Shown here: positions 41,491-49,526 of the stretch, in pieces | How positions within the stretch are numbered: position 1 is the stretch's first letter | How the letters are laid out: each line of letters opens with the position of its first letter | Source: JAJOKK01 sp965370555 | GTDB taxonomy: Bacteria; Bipolaricaulota; Bipolaricaulia; UBA7950; UBA9294 | DNA length: 64,000 nt | Direction: 5' to 3' | Assembly: GCA_965370555.1 (NCBI GenBank) | Contig: CBDUVB010000006.1 | Span: 1-64,000, forward strand | The notes under the pieces: model-generated | What the model saw: the letters and a program-made list of their open reading frames with translations, nothing else | The model's database searches: none | What the model was told of the DNA's origin: nothing | Position numbers and translations under genes: made by a program

Positions 41491-42828
41491 CTACTGGCGT
41501 TCGGCCAGCATTGCCTCAACCTGCCCCTGCAGCCATGCAGCAGCGGTCTCAGGTGTCATGATCCCTTCCAGAGCGATGTTGCTGATGGCCTGTGAAATTA
41601 ACAGCCGCCCTTCGATGTCGCCAATCACGGCTCGCTCCATCGGGTCGTAATCCGGTCGGAAGAGCCACCGCTGCATCGTCTCGAAGCCGTTGGCGATCTG
41701 ATCGAGCGTGTCACTCGAGTAGTAAGCGAAAAACGGGCTAAGCTCCTTCCAACCGTCCACCGCACTCGCCAGCACGGGGATCTTCCCGAACGGGGCGAGG
41801 GACAGAACATCGATGTAGCCTTCGGTCAGGAAGTATTCGACGACCTTCTGTGCAGCGGGGTCGGCTCCCTTCATGATCCCGAGGGTAACCAGCTGTCCGT
41901 ACGTAGCAGAGCCGCCAGGCCCGACCATCTTCGGTGCAAAGCCTGTATTGAGCGCCAGGTCTTCTACGGCGATCTGGATCTGGCCGCCGCCCTCCATGCC
42001 AGAACCATCCACTAAGTCATCCATGATGTAGGTGCTGTAGATGAGCATCCCGGCCTGATCGAGTTCGTAGGCCTCACGCGCCCCACGCCAATATTGCGGT
42101 CCAGGAACGGCAGCACTCTGTAGGTCGGTGTAGAATCGCAGAGCTGCGATCATCTCCGGCGTGTTCATGGTGACGTTGCCATCCACGTCGAACGGCCAGG
42201 CATCGTTGGACATCGCAACCTGCTCGAAGACCTGATGCGGGTAGTTCTGACCGGGATCCGTACCGAGGGTCAGAGCGTAGAGCAAGTTCCCTGTTCCAGG
42301 AAGCACCTCAGCCGCAGCATTGATGTCGGCCCAGGAGACCGGCGGAGTAAGGCCTGCTTCCTTAAACACATCGACACGATACCAGATAGCCTGAACCCAG
42401 CCGTCGTAAGGAATCGCTGCATACTTGCCAGTCGCAGGGTTTATCACCATTGCCAATGGGCCGGCGCGGAAGTCGCTCTTCCCGACGCTGGCGATTGTAG
42501 CCTCAGCAGCGTCTTCATCCATTAACCCATCAGCGGCGAAAACCGCTACGCGCTCGATCCCCAAGCGAACGATATCCGGCAGATTATTGGCGGCCATCGC
42601 AGTGGCGATCCGTTGGCTAACATCGGCCTCTTGAATCGGTATGATTTGCACTTCAATGCCCGGGTTCTCGGCCATGAATTGCGCCGCGACAGCTTCGTAA
42701 ACAGCAACACGATCAGGCTCGTTGTCCGTCGTCCAGAACTCCACCACCGTCTTATCAGCCGCGTAAACCGTAACCAAGCCGACCAGCAGCAGACCAATAA
42801 CTAGTAAACCTTTCACGCCTTTTTTCAT
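41491..42828 (-). CDS. ABC transporter solute-binding protein, family 1 (left operon)
   Basis: A 445-residue exported binding protein. Residues 1-23 form a signal peptide ending near VYAAD. The mature protein opens VVEFWTTDNEPDRVAVYEAVAAQF and continues with AMAANNLPDIV and YDGWVQAIWYRVDVFKEAGLTPPVSW, all standard for cluster D sugar-binding proteins (SBP_bac_1). No lipobox Cys is present. AAGGAGG lies before the ATG. A strong promoter is located at 42954-42982. The ligand may be a compatible-solute glycoside, judging by the glycosyltransferases and glycerate kinase downstream. Confidence 0.92.
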   Translation of the reverse strand: MKKGVKGLLVIGLLLVGLVTVYAADKTVVEFWTTDNEPDRVAVYEAVAAQFMAENPGIEVQIIPIQEADVSQRIATAMAANNLPDIVRLGIERVAVFAADGLMDEDAAEATIASVGKSDFRAGPLAMVINPATGKYAAIPYDGWVQAIWYRVDVFKEAGLTPPVSWADINAAAEVLPGTGNLLYALTLGTDPGQNYPHQVFEQVAMSNDAWPFDVDGNVTMNTPEMIAALRFYTDLQSAAVPGPQYWRGAREAYELDQAGMLIYSTYIMDDLVDGSGMEGGGQIQIAVEDLALNTGFAPKMVGPGGSATYGQLVTLGIMKGADPAAQKVVEYFLTEGYIDVLSLAPFGKIPVLASAVDGWKELSPFFAYYSSDTLDQIANGFETMQRWLFRPDYDPMERAVIGDIEGRLLISQAISNIALEGIMTPETAAAWLQGQVEAMLAERQ

Positions 42829-42953
42829 CTTCTTTTCCTCCTTAAAGCAGAAATCCTTTTTGCCTTGCGAGCTACTCCGTTCGGATACCTCGTTCTAAGT
42901 ACCTGAATCGATCACCTCCGGGAAAAAAATGAGAGGTAGAATTTGTTATGCCA

Positions 42954-42982
42954 AATATAGCACGTCTCGCATACTCTGTCAA
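42954..42982 (-). promoter_or_regulatory. Near-consensus sigma70 promoter for the left transport operon
   Basis: On the minus strand TTGACA (42982-42977) and TATATT (42959-42954) are separated by exactly 17 bases. The transcript would start near 42947, about 120 bases before the binding-protein ATG. Confidence 0.8.
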
Positions 42983-43032
42983 GAGGGGAGGAACGACGAA
43001 TATCTTGCTGAAAGGTGTAGGAAGGAGGGTAA

Positions 43033-43044
43033 AGAACGCGTTCT
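43033..43044. promoter_or_regulatory. AGAACGCGTTCT palindrome (candidate operator)
   Basis: A perfect 12-base palindrome lies about 50 bases upstream of the -35 box of the transport operon and just after the regulator gene. It is a candidate site for the GntR-type protein encoded next to it; there is no second copy to confirm this. Confidence 0.35.
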
Positions 43045-43064
43045 AGACCTACTGCAGAGCCCTC

Positions 43065-44510
43065 TCAGTTTTCGTGAGGTATAACAGCCTGCAAAATCTC
43101 CCGCGTCTTCTCGACCGCTTCCTGGGGGAGAACCCGGCCGGAGATTGCGCTTTCCATCATCAGCTGGATCTGCTTGGAGACTCTCGCGTATTCCGGGATG
43201 CTCGATCGTGTACGCGCACTATGCAGAAATTGTGAGACCCGGCGAGAGAACCAACCTTGTTCCGTATCCAGGGTCTCCACTACGGAGACACGCGTCGGAC
43301 TGCGACCGGTCTTTGTGCAGAATTCCCTCATTAAGGGAGGGCTTACCACCCGCTTCAGGATATCGAGTGCCAGTTTCGCGTCCTTTGATTGGCGGAAGAT
43401 AACGTAAGCCATCCCTCCGGCGACCGTTGCTTGCGCCCCACCGGGACCGGCCGGAACAGGAATGCAACCGACTCTGTTTCGGAAGGTCTCATCGTCCCAT
43501 CCAGATTCCTCCTGAATCAGCGGTTTCTCGTAGCTCCCACCAACGGCCAAGGCTGCATTACCTTTTGCGAAGAGGCGCGCCGGGCGATCCCACGCGTAGG
43601 AGACAACCTCGGGAGAGGCCACTCGGTACTTGTAAACGAGTGAGCTAAGAAATTCGAGCGCAATGACCGCTTGTTCACCCAGCGCCACTTTTCCATCCGA
43701 AAACAGGCATCCACCCGTCGACCAGAGAAATGGGAGAAGCTGATAGGTAGTCGTCTCCCCAGCTCGGCAACTGGCCACAAAGGTCAGGGGAAACTCGACG
43801 AAACGTTTGAAGTACTTTGCCGTCCGCACCAGATCGTCCCACGTCTGTGGCGGAGTCTGCCCCTCTCGTTCGAACCAATCCTTCCGGTACCAGATCACCG
43901 AGACATTCGCCTCCGGCTGAATCCCATACAATGCCGGAGTCGACCGATCCACAAACGCCGGGAAGAGATCCGCTTTGAAGGTCTCCGTCCACTCGCGGTC
44001 AAGGATATCCAGTCTTTTCAGGAAGCGGAGGTCCGCAAACTCGCTCACCCACGCCCAGTCGATTAGGGCAATGTCAGGAGCCTCTCCTCGTCCTACTGCC
44101 GAGAGAATCTTCGCACGAAGTTGAGGGCGCCCAAGGGTTTCCACTTCTAGCCTAACTCTGGGGCTCTTTTGTTCACTGTTGTAAATTGAAACGGCCTTGT
44201 TCAAGGATGGAAGCCACAGATCTTCCGTTACGATCACGCGTAGAGATAGCGCCGTCTCGCCACGATGGTGGTTGACAAAAGTCCCACTCCCCTGTTGGCG
44301 GTAAAGAAAGCCCTCATTGACCAGCTCGGCTAGCGCCTGACGAACAGGGGCTCGGCTGATTTCAAACTGCTCGCACAGCTCATACTCAGTCGGTATGCGA
44401 TCACCTGACCTGAATTTTCCGTCTCCGATCTTCTCTTTGATGATCTCTTTTAACTGACGGTATATAGGCAGGGAGGCCTGTTTATCGATGCTGCGTTCTA
44501 AATCTCGCAT
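43065..44510 (-). CDS. GntR winged-helix regulator fused to a family 1 solute-binding domain
   Basis: A 481-residue protein with an unusual fusion. Residues 12-80 are a GntR winged helix (PIYRQLKEIIKEKIG, RIPTEYELCEQFEISRAPVR, GFLYRQQGSGTFV). Residues 88-481 align by eye with ABC sugar-binding proteins (SBP_bac_1): APDIALIDWAW, GIQPEANVSVIWYRKDWFEREG with TPPQTWDDLVRTAKYF, and LFAKGNAALAVGGSYE. Such effector domains normally belong to exported proteins; GntR/LacI-type sugar regulators usually carry a type I periplasmic-binding fold instead. No signal peptide is present, so the ligand must be sensed in the cytoplasm. GGGAGG lies seven bases before ATG 44510. It heads the minus-strand solute operon and probably controls it. 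Confidence 0.85.
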   Translation of the reverse strand: MRDLERSIDKQASLPIYRQLKEIIKEKIGDGKFRSGDRIPTEYELCEQFEISRAPVRQALAELVNEGFLYRQQGSGTFVNHHRGETALSLRVIVTEDLWLPSLNKAVSIYNSEQKSPRVRLEVETLGRPQLRAKILSAVGRGEAPDIALIDWAWVSEFADLRFLKRLDILDREWTETFKADLFPAFVDRSTPALYGIQPEANVSVIWYRKDWFEREGQTPPQTWDDLVRTAKYFKRFVEFPLTFVASCRAGETTTYQLLPFLWSTGGCLFSDGKVALGEQAVIALEFLSSLVYKYRVASPEVVSYAWDRPARLFAKGNAALAVGGSYEKPLIQEESGWDDETFRNRVGCIPVPAGPGGAQATVAGGMAYVIFRQSKDAKLALDILKRVVSPPLMREFCTKTGRSPTRVSVVETLDTEQGWFSRRVSQFLHSARTRSSIPEYARVSKQIQLMMESAISGRVLPQEAVEKTREILQAVIPHEN

Positions 44511-44615
44511 AAGAATACCTCCCCTCAGAGCACCCGATCGACCCTCCGTAAGTTTTACCACACTATACAGGTAAAGGCCAAGGAAAAACTGAAGCGAGCG
44601 GTCAGGTCTATATTG

Positions 44616-44650
44616 GTTGTTACGACGTCAAGGAATATCCTGTTGTAACG
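44616..44650. repeat. Direct repeats GTTGTTACG / GTTGTAACG
   Basis: Two near-identical nine-base repeats at 44616-44624 and 44642-44650, 26 bases apart, lie in the 204-base region between the divergent regulator and ROK kinase genes. They could be operator half-sites; no promoter is clear. Confidence 0.3.
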
Positions 44651-44714
44651 TCGGGGATCGTTCAGGTACCCTTAACAGGGAGAAACCACGGAAAGATCTA
44701 ACCAAAGGAGTACC

Positions 44715-45794
44715 ATGGAGAGAGGCTATTTTGGCGGAGTGGACGTCGGGGGAAGCAAGGTGAGGGTACTGATCGCCGATTACGCGGGGACGATCATCTC
44801 GCGTGATGAGAAACCACTCTGCCCCCAAGAGGGGCTCTTTAAGCAGTGGCGTGACGGGACCGCCTACTACGGGATCGCGGCGCAGATAAAGCAGATGTTT
44901 GGCCAACTCCTTAATTCCGCAGATATCTCCGCCCTCACCGCGATCGGGATTGGTTCGGCAGGGCCGTTGCAGGATGGAGCAGTCGTCAACTCCCCTAATA
45001 CCAATCTCCCCCCGATTCCTGCGGGGCTTCCACGTGAGCCTATCTACCTTCCACTGACAGAGCCGCTTCAGGCCGCCTTTTCGACCTCGATTCAGCTAGA
45101 GAACGACTGCAACACCGCCGTTCTGGGCGAGGTCATCTACGGGGTGGGAAAGAAGGCCGTGGATAAGAGCTGTTTGCACCTGGTATACGTCACGCTGAGT
45201 ACCGGGCTCGGGGCGGGGGTATGGACTGGCGGCCACCTCCTTCGCGGGAAGGACGGGAATGCGGCCGAGATCGGGCACATCCTCGTCAAAGAGGGAGGGC
45301 TCCGTTGCGGATGCGGAAACGATGGCTGTGCAGAGGCCTATTGCTCGGGAAACGGGATAGAGAGCAACGCCAGGGCCCAGTTGCTCGCGGAGAAGCTCCC
45401 CAAGAGGCTTCCCTTGATCGAACTGGCAACGAATGTGGCTACACGTGCTGGCCAGACAGTCGATAGAGAAGACCCCTCCTCGTTTCTACCATTCGTCAAG
45501 GCTCCTCTCATATTTCAGGCGGAGAAGATGGGAGACCCGATCGCGCACGCGGTAATCTGGGAGATGACTCACTACGGTGGGATTGTCCTCGCCGCGATCG
45601 CCAACGCTTACGACCCTGACGTAATCACCCTCGGCGGAAGCATCGCAATCGCACATCCACACCTCGTCGAACCGATGCACAAAGAGATGCTTCACCACTT
45701 AAACGTGGTCCCACCTACGGTACAGATAACCCCGTTGGGAAAAATGGCAGTGGAATACGGAGCGATCGCCTTAGCACAACACACGCTTGAGTGA
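44715..45794 (+). CDS. ROK family sugar kinase
   Basis: A 359-residue cytoplasmic sugar kinase. The ATP-binding loop is GGVDVGGSKVRVLI at the N-terminus. LENDCNTAVLGE near residue 127 holds the catalytic Asp, and the ROK zinc site is CGCGNDGCAEAYCSG near 198, preceded by the conserved GNAAEIGHI His. About 50 residues of helical insert follow (GIESNARAQ to KAPLIFQ). AAAGGAG precedes the ATG. It lies between two sugar operons and next to pfkA, so free glucose released by TreT or similar is a reasonable substrate, but N-acetylsugars cannot be excluded. Confidence 0.88.
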   Translation: MERGYFGGVDVGGSKVRVLIADYAGTIISRDEKPLCPQEGLFKQWRDGTAYYGIAAQIKQMFGQLLNSADISALTAIGIGSAGPLQDGAVVNSPNTNLPPIPAGLPREPIYLPLTEPLQAAFSTSIQLENDCNTAVLGEVIYGVGKKAVDKSCLHLVYVTLSTGLGAGVWTGGHLLRGKDGNAAEIGHILVKEGGLRCGCGNDGCAEAYCSGNGIESNARAQLLAEKLPKRLPLIELATNVATRAGQTVDREDPSSFLPFVKAPLIFQAEKMGDPIAHAVIWEMTHYGGIVLAAIANAYDPDVITLGGSIAIAHPHLVEPMHKEMLHHLNVVPPTVQITPLGKMAVEYGAIALAQHTLE

Positions 45795-45795
45795 T

Positions 45796-46785
45796 CTAAT
45801 TTGCTATCTCGCAGACGAGCCTGTAGATCTCTGGGTCAAAGTTTCCGCTCGGACGATCAATCTCTGCTAACGAGAGCGTGGCCACCTTCTGACCGATAAG
45901 AGCGGTCATCAGACCAACAGCCCCATCGGCAAGCAATCTCACAGCGGCATCTCCCAAACGTGAAGCGAGGATCCGATCGAACGCACTCGGTGATCCTCCA
46001 CGCTGCAGGTGCCCAAGGATGGTCAACCGGGTCTCGATCCTCCCCGACTCCTCGAGGAAGACACTCAACGTGCGTCCGGCAGACATCCGCTCAATAGCGG
46101 GAGGAGGGTTGGGGGTGAACCCCTCCGCGACAACGATGATCGAATGGTGCTTTCCCTTGCGTAGTCCCTCTTCCACCTGGGCCGCCACCTGCTCCAGGGA
46201 GAGCGGGACCTCAGGAACGAGGACCAGTTCCGCCCCACCGGCGAGGCCTCCCATCAGGGCAATGTAGCCCGAGCTTCGTCCCATTACCTCGACAACGAAC
46301 GTCCGGTCGTGCGAGACCGCGGTATCGCGGATACGATCGAGGCTCTCCATCACCGTGTTCAACGCCGTATCGACACCGATCGCCATCGCTGTCCCGTAGA
46401 TGTCGTTATCGATCGACGCCGGGATCCCCACCACAGAAACACCCTGTCCCTGCAGCCACTTCGCCCCCTTCAGCGAGCCGTTCCCCCCGATGACAACAAG
46501 GCCATCGAGAGACCACTCCTTGATAGTCGCGAGAGCCTTTCCTTGCCCCTCCTCTGTGAGGAAGACAGCCGAACGGGCACTCCCGAGGAAGGTTCCCCCG
46601 CGCTCAATGATCCCACCGACGGCACGGTTGTCGAGGGGGAGGAGATCGCCTTCGATCAGTCCGGCGAACCCACGCCTGATCCCGACCATCTCCAGGCCGT
46701 GCCCTGTTCCACAACGAACCGCCGCACGAACGGCAGCGTTCATCCCGGGGGAGTCCCCCCCACTCGTAAGAATTCCTATGCGCAT
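45796..46785 (-). CDS. pfkA: 6-phosphofructokinase
   Basis: Phosphorylates fructose-6-phosphate to fructose-1,6-bisphosphate. The N-terminal ILTSGGDSPGMNAAVRA holds the nucleotide loop, PASIDNDIYGT near residue 123 contains the catalytic Asp, MGRSSGYIA near 168 and the EGFTPN and GHLQRGGSPSAFDR segments bind the sugar phosphate. The nucleotide motif is GGNGSLKGA near 99 instead of the usual GGDGS; a G rather than D after it points to the ATP and not the PPi enzyme. At 329 residues it is full length. It is convergent with the ROK kinase, with one base between them. Confidence 0.94.
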   Translation of the reverse strand: MRIGILTSGGDSPGMNAAVRAAVRCGTGHGLEMVGIRRGFAGLIEGDLLPLDNRAVGGIIERGGTFLGSARSAVFLTEEGQGKALATIKEWSLDGLVVIGGNGSLKGAKWLQGQGVSVVGIPASIDNDIYGTAMAIGVDTALNTVMESLDRIRDTAVSHDRTFVVEVMGRSSGYIALMGGLAGGAELVLVPEVPLSLEQVAAQVEEGLRKGKHHSIIVVAEGFTPNPPPAIERMSAGRTLSVFLEESGRIETRLTILGHLQRGGSPSAFDRILASRLGDAAVRLLADGAVGLMTALIGQKVATLSLAEIDRPSGNFDPEIYRLVCEIAN

Positions 46786-46904
46786 GATCCGTTAGCATAC
46801 TCCAGAGGTAAGACTAAGGGCAAGCTCGCCTGTTAAGACAATATCGGATTAGAGGGAGGCTTTACATGAAAGACTATGACGGGTCTTGACGCAAAGGGAA
46901 AGTT

Positions 46905-48104
46905 GTGGTAGACTTACTTCAAGGTCTTTTGCAAAAGTTTATAGCAAAAAGCAACCAACTCCTGGCAAAGAGAGGTTTTGTGTCCCAAGAGACGCTCAAC
47001 ACACAAAGGGTGAAGGAGGCGAACGTCATGCGGGTCTTCCTCGCACTGAAAGAGGATTCCCCGTCGACGAAGAACGACCTTTGTACCAACCTGAACCTCA
47101 GCCGCCCCACTGTCGATGGGGCGATCGCTTCTCTCCTCTCCCTTGATCTTATCACTCGCGATGGCCATGGCCCTTCGGAAGGGGGGCGGCGTGCTGTTCT
47201 CTACAAGTTCAACGGGAAGACACGCTACGCCATTGGCGGCGACCTCGAGCTGCCAGAGTTCAATCTCATCCTGTGCGGACTCGATGGGATACCGATCCTA
47301 TCGAGGGGGTTCACCGTTCCGCAAGAATGTCTCACTGATCCGGAAAAGACCATCGCCTTCGTCGATGCAAGCATAAGAGTAATGATAGAAGAGGCAGGGG
47401 AAACGCTCGCTCGGACCATCGGGATCGGCTTAGGCGTTCCCGCATTCCTAAAAGGAGACACGATCACGATCTCCGGCCGCACCCTCCCCCGGTGGAAAGA
47501 GGTACCAGTAAAGTCAGTCTTAGAAAGACGGCTGAAGATTCCGGTATACGTGGATAATGACGTCAATTTCATGGCCCTATCCGAGAACCACTCGATGGGT
47601 TATCAGGATAAGGTGATGAGCTACATTGCCTTACGAAGAGGGCTGAAGAATGATATCCGCATGGGGGGGAGCACCCTCCTTCGAGGGAAGGTATTTCACG
47701 GGGGGAGTGGGAACGCTTCTTCCTTACAGCATGCCTACGTGAAAGTGGATAATTTGGAGAAACGACAAAAGGAGGCGGCAATATCCGTGAAGGCCGCCGA
47801 TGAACTCGCCGTCCTCATTGCCTCCCGCCTCATCGACCCCATTAAACAGACGGTAAGGCTCTTCGATCCGAACCGACTCGTGATCAACGCAAAAATCCTT
47901 CAAACGGCAGAAGAAGCATTCATCGAACGGATAACGACTCAACTCAATGAAGAACTTAGTAGCGAATTCAATTGGGAAATCAAGGTGCGTAAAGCACAGG
48001 ATCAACCCTTTAGTTGTGCAAAAGGAGGCGCGTTATTCGTCTTACAGAAACTCTTCAACCGCCCAAGTAAGTTGATAAAGGAGTTAGCCGCCTCTCCATC
48101 TTGA
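46905..48104 (+). CDS. ROK family transcription regulator
   Basis: A 399-residue NagC/XylR-type regulator. A winged helix lies at about residues 35-95 (NVMRVFLALKEDSPSTKNDLCTNLNLSRPTVDGAIASLL), followed by a ROK fold with GIGLGVP near 167 and VDNDVNF near 206. The zinc-site Cys cluster is missing and the usual GAGEIGH segment reads HGGSGNASSLQH, so it cannot be a kinase and its sugar site may be altered. The GTG at 46905 has AAAGGGAAAG upstream; a GTG at 46980 after AAGAGAGG is an alternative. It precedes a sugar ABC operon by 83 bases and is its likely regulator. Confidence 0.88.
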   Translation: MVDLLQGLLQKFIAKSNQLLAKRGFVSQETLNTQRVKEANVMRVFLALKEDSPSTKNDLCTNLNLSRPTVDGAIASLLSLDLITRDGHGPSEGGRRAVLYKFNGKTRYAIGGDLELPEFNLILCGLDGIPILSRGFTVPQECLTDPEKTIAFVDASIRVMIEEAGETLARTIGIGLGVPAFLKGDTITISGRTLPRWKEVPVKSVLERRLKIPVYVDNDVNFMALSENHSMGYQDKVMSYIALRRGLKNDIRMGGSTLLRGKVFHGGSGNASSLQHAYVKVDNLEKRQKEAAISVKAADELAVLIASRLIDPIKQTVRLFDPNRLVINAKILQTAEEAFIERITTQLNEELSSEFNWEIKVRKAQDQPFSCAKGGALFVLQKLFNRPSKLIKELAASPS

Positions 48105-48187
48105 TATACCAAGGAGGTGATAGTAGCAGAGTGATAATCTTTTTCGGGCTAGAAGTGGCGTCAAGAACAGTATAAGGAGGCTTAGAG

Positions 48188-49447
48188 ATGTTAAAGCGGG
48201 TACTAACTTTTCTGGTAGTAGTTTCACTGATTAGTGTTGTTGGTCTGTTGGGGGTTTCCCAACAGAAAGTAACAATGGCAGTGCTTTGGACCGGCGCTGA
48301 ACTCGAGGCATTCGAGAAGACGCTGATCCCGTTCGAGCAAGATTCAGGGATCGATGTCGTTGTCGAGAGCGTGGGCCGAGATTTGCCGGCAGTCCTCGTC
48401 ACGCGACTGGCGGCCGGGAACCCTCCAGATGTAGCTGGCCTTCCCAATCCCGGCCAGATGAAGGAATTTGCTGAGCAGGGCGCGCTGGTCGCGCTGGATG
48501 ATCTCGCGAATCTGGCTGATCAACCGGCAGCATTCGTTGACCTGGGTACGGTGGACGACCACGTCTATGGTCTGTTTATCGCGGCCGACTTCAAGAGCCT
48601 GATTTGGTACAACACCAAACAGTTCGCAGCGCGGGGATATGCAGTGCCGACGAGTTGGCCCGGACTTATCGACCTCAGCAATAAGATAGTTGCCGACGGC
48701 GGAACGCCTTGGGCGATTGGTCTGGAGAGCGGTGCCGCCAGTGGCTGGACAGGGACGGACTGGATCGAGGACATCATGCTTCGAACCGCTGGACCGGATC
48801 TCTACGATAAGTGGGTCAATCACGAGATCCCGTGGACCCATCCAGCGGTGAAGAAGGCGTTTGAGTACTTCGGACAGATCGTAAACGCGCCGGGATACGT
48901 CTACGGCGGAGCAACCGGAGCGCTGACAATCTTCTTCGGCGATTCGCCTGCAGCGATGTTCACCGATCCCCCAGGTGCCTACATGCATCGTCAGGCGTCA
49001 TTCATCCAGAGCTTCATGCTCGCTGCGAATCCTGATCTAGTGGCGGTGGAGGATTACAACGCATTCGTGTTCCCGCCTATTTCACCGGTGGTCGGCAATC
49101 CGCTTCTGGGATCCGGCGACCTAGTTGGTGTATTCAATGACACCCCGGAGGCGAAGGCTCTGGCCAATTACCTTGCGTCTGCAGAGGCACAAGCAATCTT
49201 CTGTGGTGAGCTTGGAAAGATCGGAGTCAACAAGAACGTCGATCCATCCATCTACCCAGACCCGATTACTGCGTGGGCTGCAAGTACGATTGCCGAAGCG
49301 GAGACGTTCCGTTTCGACGCGTCGGACCTGATGCCTGCAGCCGTCGGCGCTGGAACGTTCTGGTCGGGAGTTCTCGATTACATCAGCGGCATTCCGCTTG
49401 ACACGGTGCTGGAAGCGATCGAGGCAAGCGCCGTCGACGCTTACTAA
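48188..49447 (+). CDS. ABC transporter solute-binding protein, family 1 (right operon)
   Basis: A 419-residue exported sugar-binding protein. The signal peptide covers about residues 1-24 (RVLTFLVVVSLISVVGLLGVS). The mature part has VLWTGAELEAFEKTLIPFEQ, LAAGNPPDVAGLPNPGQMKEFAEQGALVAL and FKSLIWYNTKQFAARGY, close to alpha-glucoside-binding proteins (AglE-like). No lipobox is present. AAGGAGG precedes the ATG. It is the first structural gene after the ROK regulator. Trehalose is a plausible ligand because TreT lies downstream. Confidence 0.92.
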   Translation: MLKRVLTFLVVVSLISVVGLLGVSQQKVTMAVLWTGAELEAFEKTLIPFEQDSGIDVVVESVGRDLPAVLVTRLAAGNPPDVAGLPNPGQMKEFAEQGALVALDDLANLADQPAAFVDLGTVDDHVYGLFIAADFKSLIWYNTKQFAARGYAVPTSWPGLIDLSNKIVADGGTPWAIGLESGAASGWTGTDWIEDIMLRTAGPDLYDKWVNHEIPWTHPAVKKAFEYFGQIVNAPGYVYGGATGALTIFFGDSPAAMFTDPPGAYMHRQASFIQSFMLAANPDLVAVEDYNAFVFPPISPVVGNPLLGSGDLVGVFNDTPEAKALANYLASAEAQAIFCGELGKIGVNKNVDPSIYPDPITAWAASTIAEAETFRFDASDLMPAAVGAGTFWSGVLDYISGIPLDTVLEAIEASAVDAY

Positions 49448-49468
49448 GCGTAAACAAGAGACAATCGC

Positions 49469-49509
49469 CCGTCTGGGGGCACTTCAGCGTGTCCTCAGAC
49501 GGCTTCTTT
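49469..49509 (+). terminator. Hairpin after the right binding-protein gene
   Basis: A 14-bp stem including CCGTCTG/CAGACGG (49469-49502, some G-T pairs) with a six-base loop is followed by CTTCTTT. It lies 21 bases after the binding-protein stop and before the permease genes, mirroring the left operon. It is probably a partial terminator. Confidence 0.7.
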
Positions 49510-49526
49510 AGAAATACGAGGAGGCC

